From: Streptomyces spiralis
GTDB lineage: Bacteria; Actinomycetota; Actinomycetes; Streptomycetales; Streptomycetaceae
Length of the DNA: 64,000 nt
Assembly: GCF_014654675.1 (NCBI RefSeq)
Contig: NZ_BNBC01000012.1
Location: forward strand, 93,877-157,876
Direction: 5' to 3'
The first letter of the stretch is position 1; the number at the start of each line of letters is the position of its first letter. This document shows positions 54,988 through 64,000 of the stretch, one piece after another. The translations under genes and the position numbers were made by a program. The notes beneath the pieces are model-generated. The model did no database searches, was not told where the DNA came from, and saw nothing but the letters and a program-made list of their open reading frames with translations.

Positions 54988-56121
54988 TCAGGGCGCGAGC
55001 CACCGCGCGGTGTAGGCGTCGATCTCGCCGGCGATGCGCGCCTTGCCCGCCTCGTCGAGGAAGGAGGCGTGCACCGCGTTCTTGGCCAGCTCGGCGATGC
55101 CCCGCTCGTCGAGGTCGAGGAGGCGGGCGGCCACGGCGTACTCGGTGTTGAGGTCGGTGCCGAACATGGGCGGGTCGTCAGAGTTGATCGTGACGACGAC
55201 TCCGGCCTTGACGAACTCCCTTATGGGGTGCTCCTCCAGGGCGCGGACCGCGCGGGTGGCGATGTTGGAGGTGGGGCAGACCTCCAGCGGGATGCGGTGC
55301 TCGGCCAGGTGCGCGAGGAGCTTCTCGTCCTGGGCGGAACTGGTGCCGTGGCCGATGCGCTCGGCGCGCAGCTCGGTCAGCGCGTCCCACACCGTCTGCG
55401 GGCCGGTGGTCTCACCGGCGTGCGGGACGGAGTGCAGCCCGGCGGCGATGGCACGGTCGAAGTACGGCTTGAACTGGGGCCGCGGCACGCCGATCTCGGG
55501 CCCGCCCAGCCCGAACGACACCAGTCCTTCGGGGCGCAGCCGGTCGTCGGTGGCCAGCCGCAGCGTCTCCTCGGCCGATTCCAGACCGGCCTCGCCGGGG
55601 ATGTCGAAGCACCAGCGCAGCACGGTCCCGAACTCGGCCTCGGCCGCCTTGCGGGCGTCCTCGATCGCGTCCATGAACGCACGCTCGTCGATGCCGCGGC
55701 GGGTGGAGGAGAACGGGGTGATGGTCAGCTCGGCGTAGCGCACCTGCTGGCGGGCCATGTCGCGGGCCACCTCGTACGTCAGCAGGCGGACGTCCTCCGG
55801 GGTGCGGATCAGGTCGACGACGGACAGGTACACCTCGATGAAGTGGGCGAAGTCCGTGAAGGTGAAGTAGTCGACCAGGGCCTCGGGGTCGGTGGGCACC
55901 TTGGAGTCGGGGTGCCGGGCGGCCAGTTCGGAGACGATCCGGGGTGAGGCGGAGCCGACGTGGTGCACGTGCAGTTCGGCCTTGGGCAGTCCGGCGATGA
56001 AGGCGTGCGGATCGCGAGGAGCGCGCTGGTCGGTCAAGGGGTTCCTCCCCGGGAACGGCACCGTGCGTCCCGAGCGGGCGGGCGCGGTGCGGGTGATCGG
56101 CTGATCGATGAGCACGGCCAT
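54988..56121 (-). CDS. Adenosine deaminase family protein (possible aminodeoxyfutalosine deaminase)
   Basis: This 377-residue TIM-barrel amidohydrolase has the metal site KAELHVHHVGSASPRIVSEL, SVPHAGETTG (His, Glu), RIGHGTSS, CPTSNIA and TINSDDPPMFG. The opening HVHHVGSASP differs from classical adenosine deaminase (HLHLDG), and this subtype in streptomycetes has been linked to deamination of 6-aminodeoxyfutalosine in menaquinone synthesis (my recollection). No mqn genes are nearby. The start at 56121 may be long; conserved sequence begins about residue 40. Confidence 0.85.
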   Translation of the reverse strand: MAVLIDQPITRTAPARSGRTVPFPGRNPLTDQRAPRDPHAFIAGLPKAELHVHHVGSASPRIVSELAARHPDSKVPTDPEALVDYFTFTDFAHFIEVYLSVVDLIRTPEDVRLLTYEVARDMARQQVRYAELTITPFSSTRRGIDERAFMDAIEDARKAAEAEFGTVLRWCFDIPGEAGLESAEETLRLATDDRLRPEGLVSFGLGGPEIGVPRPQFKPYFDRAIAAGLHSVPHAGETTGPQTVWDALTELRAERIGHGTSSAQDEKLLAHLAEHRIPLEVCPTSNIATRAVRALEEHPIREFVKAGVVVTINSDDPPMFGTDLNTEYAVAARLLDLDERGIAELAKNAVHASFLDEAGKARIAGEIDAYTARWLAP

Positions 56122-56259
56122 GGTAGGCGCACGCGCGGCACGCGGCCGGGGGCGGTGGCCCGCAGGGCGGCAGCTCGCGGCCGGGCCCGCCCGTCTGGCA
56201 TGACCCCGGCGACCAGGCCGTAGCATGGCGGGACGATCGACCGAGGGGGACTCGAGGAC

Positions 56260-57015
56260 ATGACGGACGGAACGCGGGCGGGCTCAGGCGCCGGAGCCGA
56301 GGACAACCCGTGGGCGCCGCCCGAGAGCCGGCCTTCTCTGGAGAAGAACCCGCCGCAGGTGCCACACCAGCGCCCGGTGCAGGACCTGCCGCCCGTGCCG
56401 CCGCAGGCGCCGGGCTCCTCGCCGTCCGTGCACGACCAGGCCACCGTCGCCTCGATGCCGTCCGGCGGCTTCCCGCCGCCGCCCGCGTTCGCCGCCCCCG
56501 CCGACGCACCGCCCGTCGCCCCGGCGGGCGAGTCCGCCGTGCCCCCGCCGCCGATCGCCCCCACGGGCCCCGGCGGTCCCGCCGGCCCGGGCGGATACGG
56601 CTATCCCGGCCACCCCGGCTATCCGGGCTACCCGGGTCAGCCGGGCTACGGGGCCTACGGCTGGCCCGGCATGCCGCAGCCCAGGGAGAACGGCCTGGGC
56701 ATCGCTGCCATGGTGCTCGGCATCCTGTCCTGCTGTCTGTTCTGCCTGTACGGCGTGGTCTCGGTCGTCCTCGGCATCCTCGCCGTGGTCTTCGGCATCA
56801 AGGGCCGCCGCAAGGCCGAGCGGGGCGAGGCCGACAACCACGGCCAGGCCCAGGCCGGCTTCATCACGGGCATCATCGGCATCGTCCTCGGACTCGTGGT
56901 GATCGTCCTGGTCGCCATCGGGATCACGGCCGCCATCAACGCGGACGACGACGGGTACGGCGACGGGTACGGCGACGTCCTCCGCGTGTCCGCCACGCTC
57001 CTCGCCGACCGCTGA
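56260..57015 (+). CDS. DUF4190 membrane protein with proline-rich N-terminus (first of pair)
   Basis: This 251-residue protein has a ~140-residue cytoplasmic Pro/Gly/Tyr-rich tail (units GYGYPGHPGYPGYPGQPGYG), then two membrane helices (GIAAMVLGILSCCLFCLYGV... and GFITGIIGIVLGLVVIVLVA) joined by a charged loop FGIKGRRKAERGEADN, the DUF4190 pattern. The C-terminus has DDDGYGDGYGD. The role is unknown. A similar smaller paralogue follows. Confidence 0.85.
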   Translation: MTDGTRAGSGAGAEDNPWAPPESRPSLEKNPPQVPHQRPVQDLPPVPPQAPGSSPSVHDQATVASMPSGGFPPPPAFAAPADAPPVAPAGESAVPPPPIAPTGPGGPAGPGGYGYPGHPGYPGYPGQPGYGAYGWPGMPQPRENGLGIAAMVLGILSCCLFCLYGVVSVVLGILAVVFGIKGRRKAERGEADNHGQAQAGFITGIIGIVLGLVVIVLVAIGITAAINADDDGYGDGYGDVLRVSATLLADR

Positions 57016-57188
57016 ACCCCCGCCGCCGAACCGGGCCGTGGAGTCTCTCGACCCGGCCGTGCGGTCCGAGGGGGTCTCTCGTCGCCTCCCGCCCGTGTCC
57101 GTTCCGCAACAGCCTGCGCACGGGCCGTACACCGCGTGGATCACGGGCATTACGATGCCTTGACTGTCAACGGAGGGGAGCTCCAGCC

Positions 57189-57647
57189 ATGTCCGACACC
57201 AATCCCGCACCCGGCGGCTTCGGGCCGCCGTCCCAGCCCCCGCAGCAGCCGGCGCCGGGATACGGATACCCGCAGTCCGGCCCGGGCTACGGCTACCCGC
57301 AGTCGGGCCCCGGCTACCCGGCCGCGCCGCCCGTGGGCTACCCCCAGGCCCCCGGCTACGCCATGCCCATGCAGCCGAGCAACGGCATGGGCACCACGGG
57401 CATGGTGCTGGGCATCATCGGCGTCGTGTGCAGCCTGACCTTCTTCCTGTGGTTCTTCGGGGTCATCCTGGGCATCCTCGGGATCATCTTCGGCGCCATC
57501 GGACGGGGGAAGGCCAACAGGGGCGAGGCCACGAACAAGGGCGCGGCGACCGCCGGTCTCGTCTGCGGCATCATCGCCACGGTGGTGCTGCCGCTGCTCG
57601 GCATTCTGGTGTTCGCGAGCCTCATGAGCTCGGCAAGCACGTTCTGA
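57189..57647 (+). CDS. DUF4190 membrane protein (second of pair)
   Basis: This 152-residue paralogue has an N-terminal GYGYPQSGPGYGYPQSGPGY repeat region, then two helices (GMVLGIIGVVCSLTFFLWFF and GLVCGIIATVVLPLLGILVF) around the loop GAIGRGKANRGEATNKGAAT. GGAGGGGAG precedes the ATG. Being 173 bp downstream with its own ribosome site, it may arise from tandem duplication. Function unknown. Confidence 0.87.
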   Translation: MSDTNPAPGGFGPPSQPPQQPAPGYGYPQSGPGYGYPQSGPGYPAAPPVGYPQAPGYAMPMQPSNGMGTTGMVLGIIGVVCSLTFFLWFFGVILGILGIIFGAIGRGKANRGEATNKGAATAGLVCGIIATVVLPLLGILVFASLMSSASTF

Positions 57648-57666
57648 CGTCTTTCCGTCGCGCCCC

Positions 57667-57692
57667 AGGGGCCGGCCCTCCAGCCGGCCCCT
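57667..57692 (+). terminator. Terminator after the DUF4190 pair
   Basis: A perfect 10-bp stem AGGGGCCGGC/GCCGGCCCCT (57667-57676 with 57683-57692), 19 bases after the stop. Confidence 0.75.
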
Positions 57693-57862
57693 GTGCCATG
57701 CGACGCGTCCGGCCTCAGGGGGTGTCTGGCGCCCGTACATCACCCGCGGCCCCTGCGGCCGACCTCAAGAGGTGAGCTCTTGTACGGGCGTTGAGCCCGC
57801 GACCGGGCGCACGCGCCGCGCCCCGCCGAGGTCGCCGTCCCGCACTTGCGCCTCCGCCGCCG

Positions 57863-58426
57863 CTACACCGCCCCCGCGCGCAGCCGCTCCCGGGCCTCCA
57901 TCAGGGCGAAGCCCAGCAGGTTCGGTCCCCGCCAGCGCTCCGGGTCCGCCGCCGCCTCGTCGTCCGCGGCCAGCCCGATGCCCCACACGCGGTCCACCGG
58001 ACTCGCCTCCACCAGCACACGGTCGCCCGTTCCCAGCAGAAACTCCCTCAGTTCGGGATCGACGGCGAACTTGTGGACGCTGCCCTCCACCACGATCCGG
58101 AACCGCTCCCGCGCCCATATGTCCTCGTCGAAGCCGCGCACCAGCCGCCCCGCCTTCTTCGCCTGGGAGGGATGCCCCGCGGCCAGCGCCCGCCGCTCCG
58201 CCTCCGCGTCCCCGAACAGCCGCGCCTTGCCGGCCATCATCCAGTGTTCGGCGGTCGCGTACGTCACCCCGTCCACCGTGAACGGCGACGGCCACCACTG
58301 GCTCAGGCAGCTCGCGCCCACCCGGCCGTCCGGCCGCGGCCGATGCCCCCAGAAACGCAGGTACTTGATCCTCGCCCCCGCGTGGACCTCCCTGATCAGG
58401 GCTTCCCAAGAATCGATCTTCCCCAT
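57863..58426 (-). CDS. NADAR family protein (YbiA-like)
   Basis: This 187-residue protein has the NADAR fold. Landmarks are YLRFWGHRPRPDGRVGASCL, SQWWPSPFTVDGVTYATAEH followed by WMMAGKARLFGD, and DRVWGIGLAADDEAAADPER followed by WRGPNLLGFALMEARERL. Relatives cleave N-glycosidic bonds in riboflavin intermediates or remove ADP-ribose from guanine in DNA; which applies here is unknown. No toxin partner is adjacent. The ATG at 58426 is preferred to one ten codons upstream; CACACT lies seven bases before it. Confidence 0.9.
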   Translation of the reverse strand: MGKIDSWEALIREVHAGARIKYLRFWGHRPRPDGRVGASCLSQWWPSPFTVDGVTYATAEHWMMAGKARLFGDAEAERRALAAGHPSQAKKAGRLVRGFDEDIWARERFRIVVEGSVHKFAVDPELREFLLGTGDRVLVEASPVDRVWGIGLAADDEAAADPERWRGPNLLGFALMEARERLRAGAV

Positions 58427-58498
58427 GCATGCGAGTGTGGCACGCACCACTGACACTCCGTCCCGGCTTTTCCGTGCCGACTCGACACCCGGTCGACA

Positions 58499-58534
58499 GA
58501 TTCCGTCGCGTAACCAAATGGCAACAACGGAATC
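58499..58534. promoter_or_regulatory. Inverted repeat in the divergent NADAR/ALDH region
   Basis: GATTCCGT (58499-58506) and ACGGAATC (58527-58534) are inverted with a 20-bp spacer. CAACAA/TTGTTG (58522-58527 with 58537-58542) forms another small one. Placed about 100 bp before the dehydrogenase start, they are a candidate regulator site, possibly for the Lrp protein. Confidence 0.4.
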
Positions 58535-58637
58535 ACTTGTTGGACCCCCTGTCCTCTGTCAGGATCGGCACTCAAATCGAGCTGGAGCTACGCCAGCCGA
58601 CCCCGTGCGAAGCGGGGCGACGGCGGAGGAGAGCGAC

Positions 58638-60173
58638 ATGCACAAGCCGGGCACCGCCACCCCGGAACGATTCCCCGCGCAGGACCGCCTCGCGGCCGGC
58701 GCGCAGTACATCGCCGGACGCCCGGCGAAGGGCACGTCCGGCCGCACCCACGCCGTCGTCGACCCGGCCACGGGCGAGGACGTGTACACCTATGAACTGG
58801 CCGGCGCCGAGGACGTGGACGCCGCGGTCGCCGCCGCCACGGAGGCGTTCCCCGGCTGGGCGGGCGCCACGCCCGGCGAGCGCTCCGACGCGCTGCACCG
58901 CTTCGCCGCCGTACTCGCCGAGCGCGCCGAGGACTTCGCCCGCGCCGAGTCCCTGCAGTGCGGCAAGCCGCTGAAGCTGACCCGTGAGTTCGACGTGCCG
59001 GGCACCGTCGACAACACCGCCTTCTTCGCGGGCGCCGCCCGTCATCTGCAGGGCCAGTCCGCCGGTGAGTACTCCGGCGACCACACCTCCTACGTCCGCC
59101 GCGAGCCCATCGGCGTCATCGGCTCCATCGCCCCCTGGAACTACCCGCTCCAGATGGCCGCCTGGAAGATCCTCCCGGCGATCGCGGCGGGCAACACCGT
59201 CGTGCTGAAACCGGCCGAGCTGACCCCGTTGACCTCGCTGCTGTTCGCCCGGGCCGCCACGGACGCGGGCATCCCGGACGGCGTGGTCAACATCGTCACC
59301 GGCACCGGCCGGGAGGCCGGCGAGCACCTGGTCGGCCACCCCGGCGTGGCCATGACCTCCTTCACCGGCTCCACCGCCGTCGGCCGGCGCGTCGCCGAGA
59401 TCGCCACCGCCACCGTCAAGCGGCTGCACCTGGAGCTCGGCGGCAAGGCGCCCTTCGTCGTCTTCGACGACGCCGACCTGGAGGCGGCGGTCAACGGCGC
59501 GGTCGCGGGCGCTCTGATCAACACCGGCCAGGACTGCACGGCCGCCACCCGCGCGTACGTCCAGCGCCCCCTGTACGAGGAGTTCGTGCGGCGGACCGCC
59601 GCGCTGATGGAGACCGTCCGGCTCGGCGACCCCTTCGCCCCCGGCACCGACCTGGGCCCGCTGATCTCGCACGCGCAGCGGGACCGCGTCGCCGGGTTCG
59701 TGGACCGGGCGCGTGCCTACGCGCGCGTGGTCACCGGCGGCGAGGCCCCGCAGGGGGAGCTGAAGAACGGCGCGTACTACCTCCCCACGCTGGTCGCGGA
59801 CGCCGCGCAGGACAGCGAGATCGTCCAGTCGGAGATCTTCGGCCCGGTGCTGGTCGTCCTGCCGTTCGACACCGACGACGAGGGGATCCGGCTGGCCAAC
59901 GACACCCCGTACGGTCTGGCCGCCTCCGCCTGGAGCCGGGACGTCTACCGGGCGAACCGCGCCACCCGGGAGATCAGGGCGGGCTGTGTGTGGATCAACG
60001 ACCACATCCCGATCATCAGCGAGATGCCGCACGGCGGCTACAAGTCCTCCGGCTTCGGCAAGGACATGTCCGCGTACTCGTTCGAGGAGTACACGCAGAT
60101 CAAGCACGTCATGTTCGACAACACGGCGGTGGCCCGCAAGGACTGGCACCGCACGATCTTCGGGGACCGATAG
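58638..60173 (+). CDS. Aldehyde dehydrogenase, aminobutyraldehyde type (second paralogue)
   Basis: This 511-residue NAD(P)-dependent aldehyde dehydrogenase is a paralogue of the gene at 50728. It has IGVIGSIAPWNYPLQMAAWK, catalytic Glu266 in LHLELGGKAP and Cys300 in NTGQDCTAATRAY, plus WINDHIPIISEMPHGGYKSS and GFGKDMSAYSFEEYTQIKHV. GAGGAGAG precedes the ATG. Only 50 bp separate it from potD, so it is probably the first gene of the polyamine uptake operon and would oxidise the aldehyde formed from putrescine. Confidence 0.9.
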   Translation: MHKPGTATPERFPAQDRLAAGAQYIAGRPAKGTSGRTHAVVDPATGEDVYTYELAGAEDVDAAVAAATEAFPGWAGATPGERSDALHRFAAVLAERAEDFARAESLQCGKPLKLTREFDVPGTVDNTAFFAGAARHLQGQSAGEYSGDHTSYVRREPIGVIGSIAPWNYPLQMAAWKILPAIAAGNTVVLKPAELTPLTSLLFARAATDAGIPDGVVNIVTGTGREAGEHLVGHPGVAMTSFTGSTAVGRRVAEIATATVKRLHLELGGKAPFVVFDDADLEAAVNGAVAGALINTGQDCTAATRAYVQRPLYEEFVRRTAALMETVRLGDPFAPGTDLGPLISHAQRDRVAGFVDRARAYARVVTGGEAPQGELKNGAYYLPTLVADAAQDSEIVQSEIFGPVLVVLPFDTDDEGIRLANDTPYGLAASAWSRDVYRANRATREIRAGCVWINDHIPIISEMPHGGYKSSGFGKDMSAYSFEEYTQIKHVMFDNTAVARKDWHRTIFGDR

Positions 60174-60223
60174 TCACTCTCAGGCCGTTATCAGGCCGAA
60201 CCCTCCGAAAGGGCACCACGCGC

Positions 60224-61471
60224 ATGGAGCAGTACGAGCCCGACCGCCCGTCCCCGGCCCACGTGGCCGCCGTACGGCGCAGCTTCCGGGGCGGACGGGC
60301 CGCCCTCACCCGGCGATCCCTGCTGCGCGCCTCGGCGGGCGGGGCGCTCGCCGTCGGCGGACTCGGCGCGCTGAGCGCCTGCGGCATCCCGGCGGCGACC
60401 AAGACGCAGGGTGGCGTCTCCGCCGACGACCATTCGGCCAAGGAGAAGGTCCTCAACTTCTCCAACTGGCCCGAGTACATCGACGTGGACGACAAGACCA
60501 AGCGCCACCCCACGCTGGACGCGTTCGCCAAACGCACCGGCATCCAGGTCAAGTACACCGAGGACATCAACGACAACGACGAGTTCTTCGGCAAGATCCA
60601 GCCGGAGCTCGCCGCCGGCCACGACACCGGCCGCGACCTGATCATCCTCACCGACTGGCTGGCCGCCCGCATGATCCGCCTCGGATACGTGCAGAAACTG
60701 GACCCGTCCAACCTGCCGCACGCCTTCGCCAACCTGTCGGACCAGTTCCGCGCCCCCGACTGGGACCCGGGCCGGGCGTACTCGTACCCGTGGCAGGGCA
60801 TCTCGACCGTGATCGCCTACAACAAGAAGGCGCTGGACGGCATCGAGGTGAAGTCGGTCTCCGACCTGCTGGACAACCCCAAGCTCAAGGGCCGTGTCGG
60901 CTTCCTGACCGAGATGCGCGACAGCATCGGCATGACGATGCTCGACATGGGCAAGGACCCGGCGAAGTTCACCGACGACGACTTCGACGCGGTGGTCGCG
61001 CGCATCCAGAAGGCCGTCGACAAGGGCCAGATACGCCGCTTCACCGGCAACGACTACACGTCCGACCTCACCAAGGGCGACTTCGCCGCGTGCATCGCCT
61101 GGGGCGGTGACATCGTCCAGCTCCAGGCGGACAACCCGGACGTCGGCTACCTCATCCCCGACAGCGGCTACATGACGTCGACCGACAACATGCTCGTCCC
61201 CAACAAGGCGCGTCACAAGACGAACGCCGAACGGCTCATCGACTACTTCTACGAGCCCGAGCCGGCCGCCCAACTCGCCGCCTACGTCAACTACGTGAGC
61301 CCGGTCGCGGACGTGAAGCCGTATCTCGCCAAGATCGACAAGGACGCGGCGAACAACCCGCTGATCCTCCCCGACAAGGCCATGGCGGCCAGGTCCCACG
61401 GCTTCCGCGCGCTGACGCAAGCGGAAGAGACGGCCTACCAGCAGAAGTTCTCCAAGCTCACAGGGGCGTGA
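60224..61471 (+). CDS. potD: Spermidine/putrescine ABC transporter substrate-binding lipoprotein
   Basis: This 415-residue binding protein has a twin-arginine-like RRSLLRASAGGALAVGG leader and a lipobox LSAC (Cys53), so it may be exported folded by Tat and lipid-anchored. The PotD/PotF pattern is clear: VLNFSNWPEYIDVDDKT, GIQVKYTEDINDNDEFFGKI, YSYPWQGISTVIAYNKKAL and YLIPDSGYMTSTDNMLVPN. Its stop overlaps potA by four bases. Confidence 0.94.
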   Translation: MEQYEPDRPSPAHVAAVRRSFRGGRAALTRRSLLRASAGGALAVGGLGALSACGIPAATKTQGGVSADDHSAKEKVLNFSNWPEYIDVDDKTKRHPTLDAFAKRTGIQVKYTEDINDNDEFFGKIQPELAAGHDTGRDLIILTDWLAARMIRLGYVQKLDPSNLPHAFANLSDQFRAPDWDPGRAYSYPWQGISTVIAYNKKALDGIEVKSVSDLLDNPKLKGRVGFLTEMRDSIGMTMLDMGKDPAKFTDDDFDAVVARIQKAVDKGQIRRFTGNDYTSDLTKGDFAACIAWGGDIVQLQADNPDVGYLIPDSGYMTSTDNMLVPNKARHKTNAERLIDYFYEPEPAAQLAAYVNYVSPVADVKPYLAKIDKDAANNPLILPDKAMAARSHGFRALTQAEETAYQQKFSKLTGA

Positions 61472-62631
61472 CGACGATGACGACGACAGACAACAGCGGC
61501 GACGTCCGCCTCTCGGGCATCGGCAAGACCTACGGCTCCTTCACCGCCGTGCACCCGCTCGACCTGACCGTGCCCCAGGGCTCGTTCTTCGCCCTGCTCG
61601 GCGCCTCCGGCTGCGGCAAGACCACCACCCTGCGCATGATCGCCGGCCTGGAGGAGCCCACGCAGGGCACCGTCCACCTCGGCGACCAGGACGTGACCCA
61701 CCTGCCGCCGTACAAACGCCCGGTGAACACGGTCTTCCAGTCCTACGCCCTCTTCCCGCACCTCGACATCTTCGAGAACGTCGCCTTCGGCCTGCGCCGG
61801 CGCGGCATCAAGAGCGTGAAGAAGCAGGTCGAGGAGATGCTGGAGCTCGTCCAGCTGGGCGAGCAGGCGCGCAAGAAGCCGCACCAGCTCTCCGGCGGCC
61901 AGCAGCAGCGCGTCGCCGTGGCCCGCGCGCTGATCAACCACCCCAAGGTGCTCCTCCTCGACGAGCCGCTGGGCGCCCTGGACCTGAAGCTGCGCCGCCA
62001 GATGCAGCTGGAGCTCAAGCGCATCCAGACCGAGGTCGGCATCACCTTCGTCCACGTCACGCACGACCAGGAGGAGGCCATGACCATGGCCGACACGGTC
62101 GCCGTGATGAACGCGGGCCGCGTCGAGCAGCTCGGCTCGCCGGCCGACCTGTACGAGAACCCGGGGACGACCTTCGTCGCGAACTTCCTCGGCACCTCCA
62201 ACCTCATCGAGGCCGAGGTCGACAGCACCAGTGGCGACGACCTCGTGCTGAAGGCGGGCGGCGGCAAGCTGGTGCTGCCCCGGGCGCGCTGCTCCGCGCC
62301 GGCGACGGCCGGCGGCAAGGTGCTGGTGGGCGTCCGTCCGGAGAAGATCTCCCTCACCCACGCCGACGACGCGGGGGAGATACCGGAGGGCCGCAACCGC
62401 CTCACCGGCAAGATCGCCGACGCGAGTTTCATCGGCGTCTCCACGCAGTACGTCGTCGAGAGCCCCGTCTGCGACGAACTCGCGGTGTACGTCCAGAACG
62501 TCGAGCGCGACGGCCGGCTCGTCCCCGGTGCCGACGTGGTGCTGCACTGGAGTCCTGCCCACACCTTCGGTCTGGACGCGGCCCAGGACATCGATGCCGG
62601 CGTGGAGACCCTCGAGGAAGAGGCCGCGTAG
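61468..62631 (+). CDS. potA: Spermidine/putrescine ABC transporter ATP-binding protein
   Basis: This 387-residue importer ATPase has Walker [20 protein letters not shown]-loop [20 protein letters not shown], signature [15 protein letters not shown], Walker [18 protein letters not shown] and [14 protein letters not shown]. The C-terminal TOBE domain starts near residue 240. Start GTG 61468 overlaps potD (GTGA); ATG 61477 is an alternative. It energises PotB and PotC. Confidence 0.95.
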   Translation: MTTMTTTDNSGDVRLSGIGKTYGSFTAVHPLDLTVPQGSFFALLGASGCGKTTTLRMIAGLEEPTQGTVHLGDQDVTHLPPYKRPVNTVFQSYALFPHLDIFENVAFGLRRRGIKSVKKQVEEMLELVQLGEQARKKPHQLSGGQQQRVAVARALINHPKVLLLDEPLGALDLKLRRQMQLELKRIQTEVGITFVHVTHDQEEAMTMADTVAVMNAGRVEQLGSPADLYENPGTTFVANFLGTSNLIEAEVDSTSGDDLVLKAGGGKLVLPRARCSAPATAGGKVLVGVRPEKISLTHADDAGEIPEGRNRLTGKIADASFIGVSTQYVVESPVCDELAVYVQNVERDGRLVPGADVVLHWSPAHTFGLDAAQDIDAGVETLEEEAA

Positions 62632-62633
62632 AC

Positions 62634-63563
62634 ATGTCGACCCTCACCGAGGCGCCCCCGCCTCTCGCCTCCGCCGCACCCGCGAAGAAGCCCCCGCGCA
62701 GGCGCGGCCGGCTCACCCCGTACTGGCTGCTGCTGCCCGGCATCCTCTGGCTGGTCGTCTTCTTCGCGCTGCCGATGGTCTACCAGGCCTCCACGTCCGT
62801 GCAGACGGGCTCCCTGGAGGAGGGCTACAAGGTCACCTGGCACCTCGCGACCTACTGGGACGCGCTCGCCGAGTACTGGCCGCAGTTCCTGCGCTCGGTG
62901 CTCTACGCCGCCGCCGCGACCGTGCTCTGTCTGCTGCTCGGCTACCCGCTGGCCTATCTGATCGCCTTCCGCGCGGGCCGCTGGCGGAACCTCATCATGA
63001 TCCTTGTGATCGCGCCGTTCTTCACCAGCTTCCTGATCCGCACCCTGGCCTGGAAGACGATCCTGGCGGACAACAGCCCGGTCGTGCACACCCTGAACAC
63101 GCTGCACGTCCTGGACCTCACCAGTGCGCTCGGCTGGACCGCCGGCGACCGGGTGCTGGCCACCCCGCTCGCGGTGGTGTGCGGACTGACGTACAACTTC
63201 CTGCCGTTCATGATCCTGCCGCTGTACACCTCGCTGGAGCGGATCGACGGGCGGCTGCACGAGGCGGCCGGCGACCTGTACGCCAGGCCGTGGACCACCT
63301 TCCGCAAGGTGACCTTCCCGCTGTCCATGCCGGGCGTGGTCTCCGGCACGCTGCTGACCTTCATCCCGGCGGCCGGCGACTACGTCAACGCCGAACTCCT
63401 CGGCTCCACCGACACCCGGATGATCGGAAACGTGATCCAGACGCAGTTCCTGCGGATCCTGGACTATCCGACGGCCGCGGCCCTGTCCTTCATCCTCATG
63501 GCCGCGATCCTGGCCATGGTCACGCTCTACATCCGCCGCTCCGGGACGGAGGACCTGGTCTAA
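62634..63563 (+). CDS. potB: Spermidine/putrescine ABC transporter permease PotB
   Basis: This 309-residue permease has six membrane helices beginning with [20 protein letters not shown]. The EAA loop is [40 protein letters not shown] near the C-terminus is typical of PotB. The ATG lies two bases past the potA stop. Confidence 0.94.
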   Translation: MSTLTEAPPPLASAAPAKKPPRRRGRLTPYWLLLPGILWLVVFFALPMVYQASTSVQTGSLEEGYKVTWHLATYWDALAEYWPQFLRSVLYAAAATVLCLLLGYPLAYLIAFRAGRWRNLIMILVIAPFFTSFLIRTLAWKTILADNSPVVHTLNTLHVLDLTSALGWTAGDRVLATPLAVVCGLTYNFLPFMILPLYTSLERIDGRLHEAAGDLYARPWTTFRKVTFPLSMPGVVSGTLLTFIPAAGDYVNAELLGSTDTRMIGNVIQTQFLRILDYPTAAALSFILMAAILAMVTLYIRRSGTEDLV

Positions 63564-64000
63564 ATGCCCTTCGTCACCTGGCTCAAGCGCCATCTCGTCG
63601 TCATCGCGGGACTGCTGACACTCTCCTATCTGCTGCTGCCGAACGTCATCGTCACGGTGTTCTCCTTCAACAGGCCGAAGGGGCGCTTCAACTACGAGTG
63701 GCAGCAGTTCTCGCTGGACGCCTGGAGGCAGCCGTGCGGCGTCGCCGACATGTGCGGCTCGCTGTCCATCAGCCTCCAGATCGCCGTCTGGGCGACCGTC
63801 GGCGCCACCCTGCTCGGCACGATGATCGCCTTCGCGCTGGTCCGCTACCGCTTCCGCGCACGCGGCGCCGTCAACTCGCTGATCTTCCTGCCGATGGCGA
63901 TGCCCGAGGTCGTCATGGCCGCCTCGCTGCTCACCCTGTTCCTCAACATGGGGGCGCAGCTGGGCTTCTGGACGATCCTGATCGCGCACATCATGTTCTG
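63564..64000 (+). CDS. potC: Spermidine/putrescine ABC transporter permease PotC (3' end missing)
   Basis: The first 145 codons of a second permease are present, starting directly after the potB stop. [60 protein letters not shown] and [19 protein letters not shown] match PotC helices 1-4. The window ends within the gene, before its EAA loop. Confidence 0.93.
   Translation, partial: MPFVTWLKRHLVVIAGLLTLSYLLLPNVIVTVFSFNRPKGRFNYEWQQFSLDAWRQPCGVADMCGSLSISLQIAVWATVGATLLGTMIAFALVRYRFRARGAVNSLIFLPMAMPEVVMAASLLTLFLNMGAQLGFWTILIAHIMF

Noticed and set aside
57715-57760. GGGGGTGTC near the DUF4190 terminator as a second copy of the 85-bp palindromic element
   Set aside because: Similarity is limited to about nine bases and no inverted partner is present.

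Overview
The window is high-GC actinobacterial chromosome and almost certainly Streptomyces. It carries the developmental sigma factor gene whiG and the differentiation regulator nsdA, GTG starts are frequent, and gene order follows the conserved central (core) region of Streptomyces chromosomes. Most genes are housekeeping. I assigned functions from recognisable motifs and family resemblance; no database search was run.

Layout: 1-5350 holds the 3' part of a sugar-porter MFS gene, a repeat-rich convergent spacer, an NCS1 cytosine/purine permease, ftsY and a small primase/polymerase-like protein. 5800-13600 holds nsdA, the nitrogen operon amtB-glnK-glnD behind a probable GlnR box, and ffh. ftsH, a methyltransferase and an HEXXH/zinc-ribbon protein follow. 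17870-28570 is a long co-directional block: rpsP, a KH-domain protein, rimM, trmD, rplS, four tandem type I signal peptidases, a Nudix hydrolase, a DUF2469 protein, yraN, comM and dprA. whiG, a TetR regulator and an M23 peptidase follow. Next comes the translation/lipid block rpsB-tsf-pyrH-frr-cdsA (31400-36311).

Between cdsA and rlmN (36340-39615) synteny breaks. This segment holds a truncated VOC gene, the C-terminal piece of an exopolysaccharide-type sugar transferase, two 3'-half tRNA fragments in opposite orientation, an orphan terminator, three copies of a GGGGAACCA motif, and two small intact genes. I read it as the scar of integrative elements at an insertion hotspot.

39616-48650 holds rlmN, a TPP-riboswitch-controlled thiamine ABC importer (thiBPQ), a sortase-anchored surface protein, a VOC protein and an unusual ABC exporter-like pair. 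48650-64000 is mainly a polyamine uptake and catabolism region: class III aminotransferase, Lrp/AsnC regulator, two aldehyde dehydrogenases and potD-A-B-C (potC runs off the end). Within it lie a serine hydrolase, a glycerophosphodiesterase, an adenosine-deaminase-family enzyme, two DUF4190 membrane proteins and a NADAR protein.

How the genes cooperate: FtsY and Ffh deliver nascent membrane and secreted proteins, and the four signal peptidases mature them. AmtB/GlnK/GlnD sense and import ammonium. The Pot importer feeds polyamines to the aminotransferase and aldehyde dehydrogenases, plausibly yielding GABA-type products. I found no complete tRNA, rRNA, CRISPR array or intact transposase. No wholly new system is proven. 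The best candidates for a second look are the cdsA-rlmN scar, an 85-bp MITE-like palindrome that supplies a stop codon, paired DnaA boxes before rpsB, and a palindromic operator on an apparently leaderless promoter at 52318.
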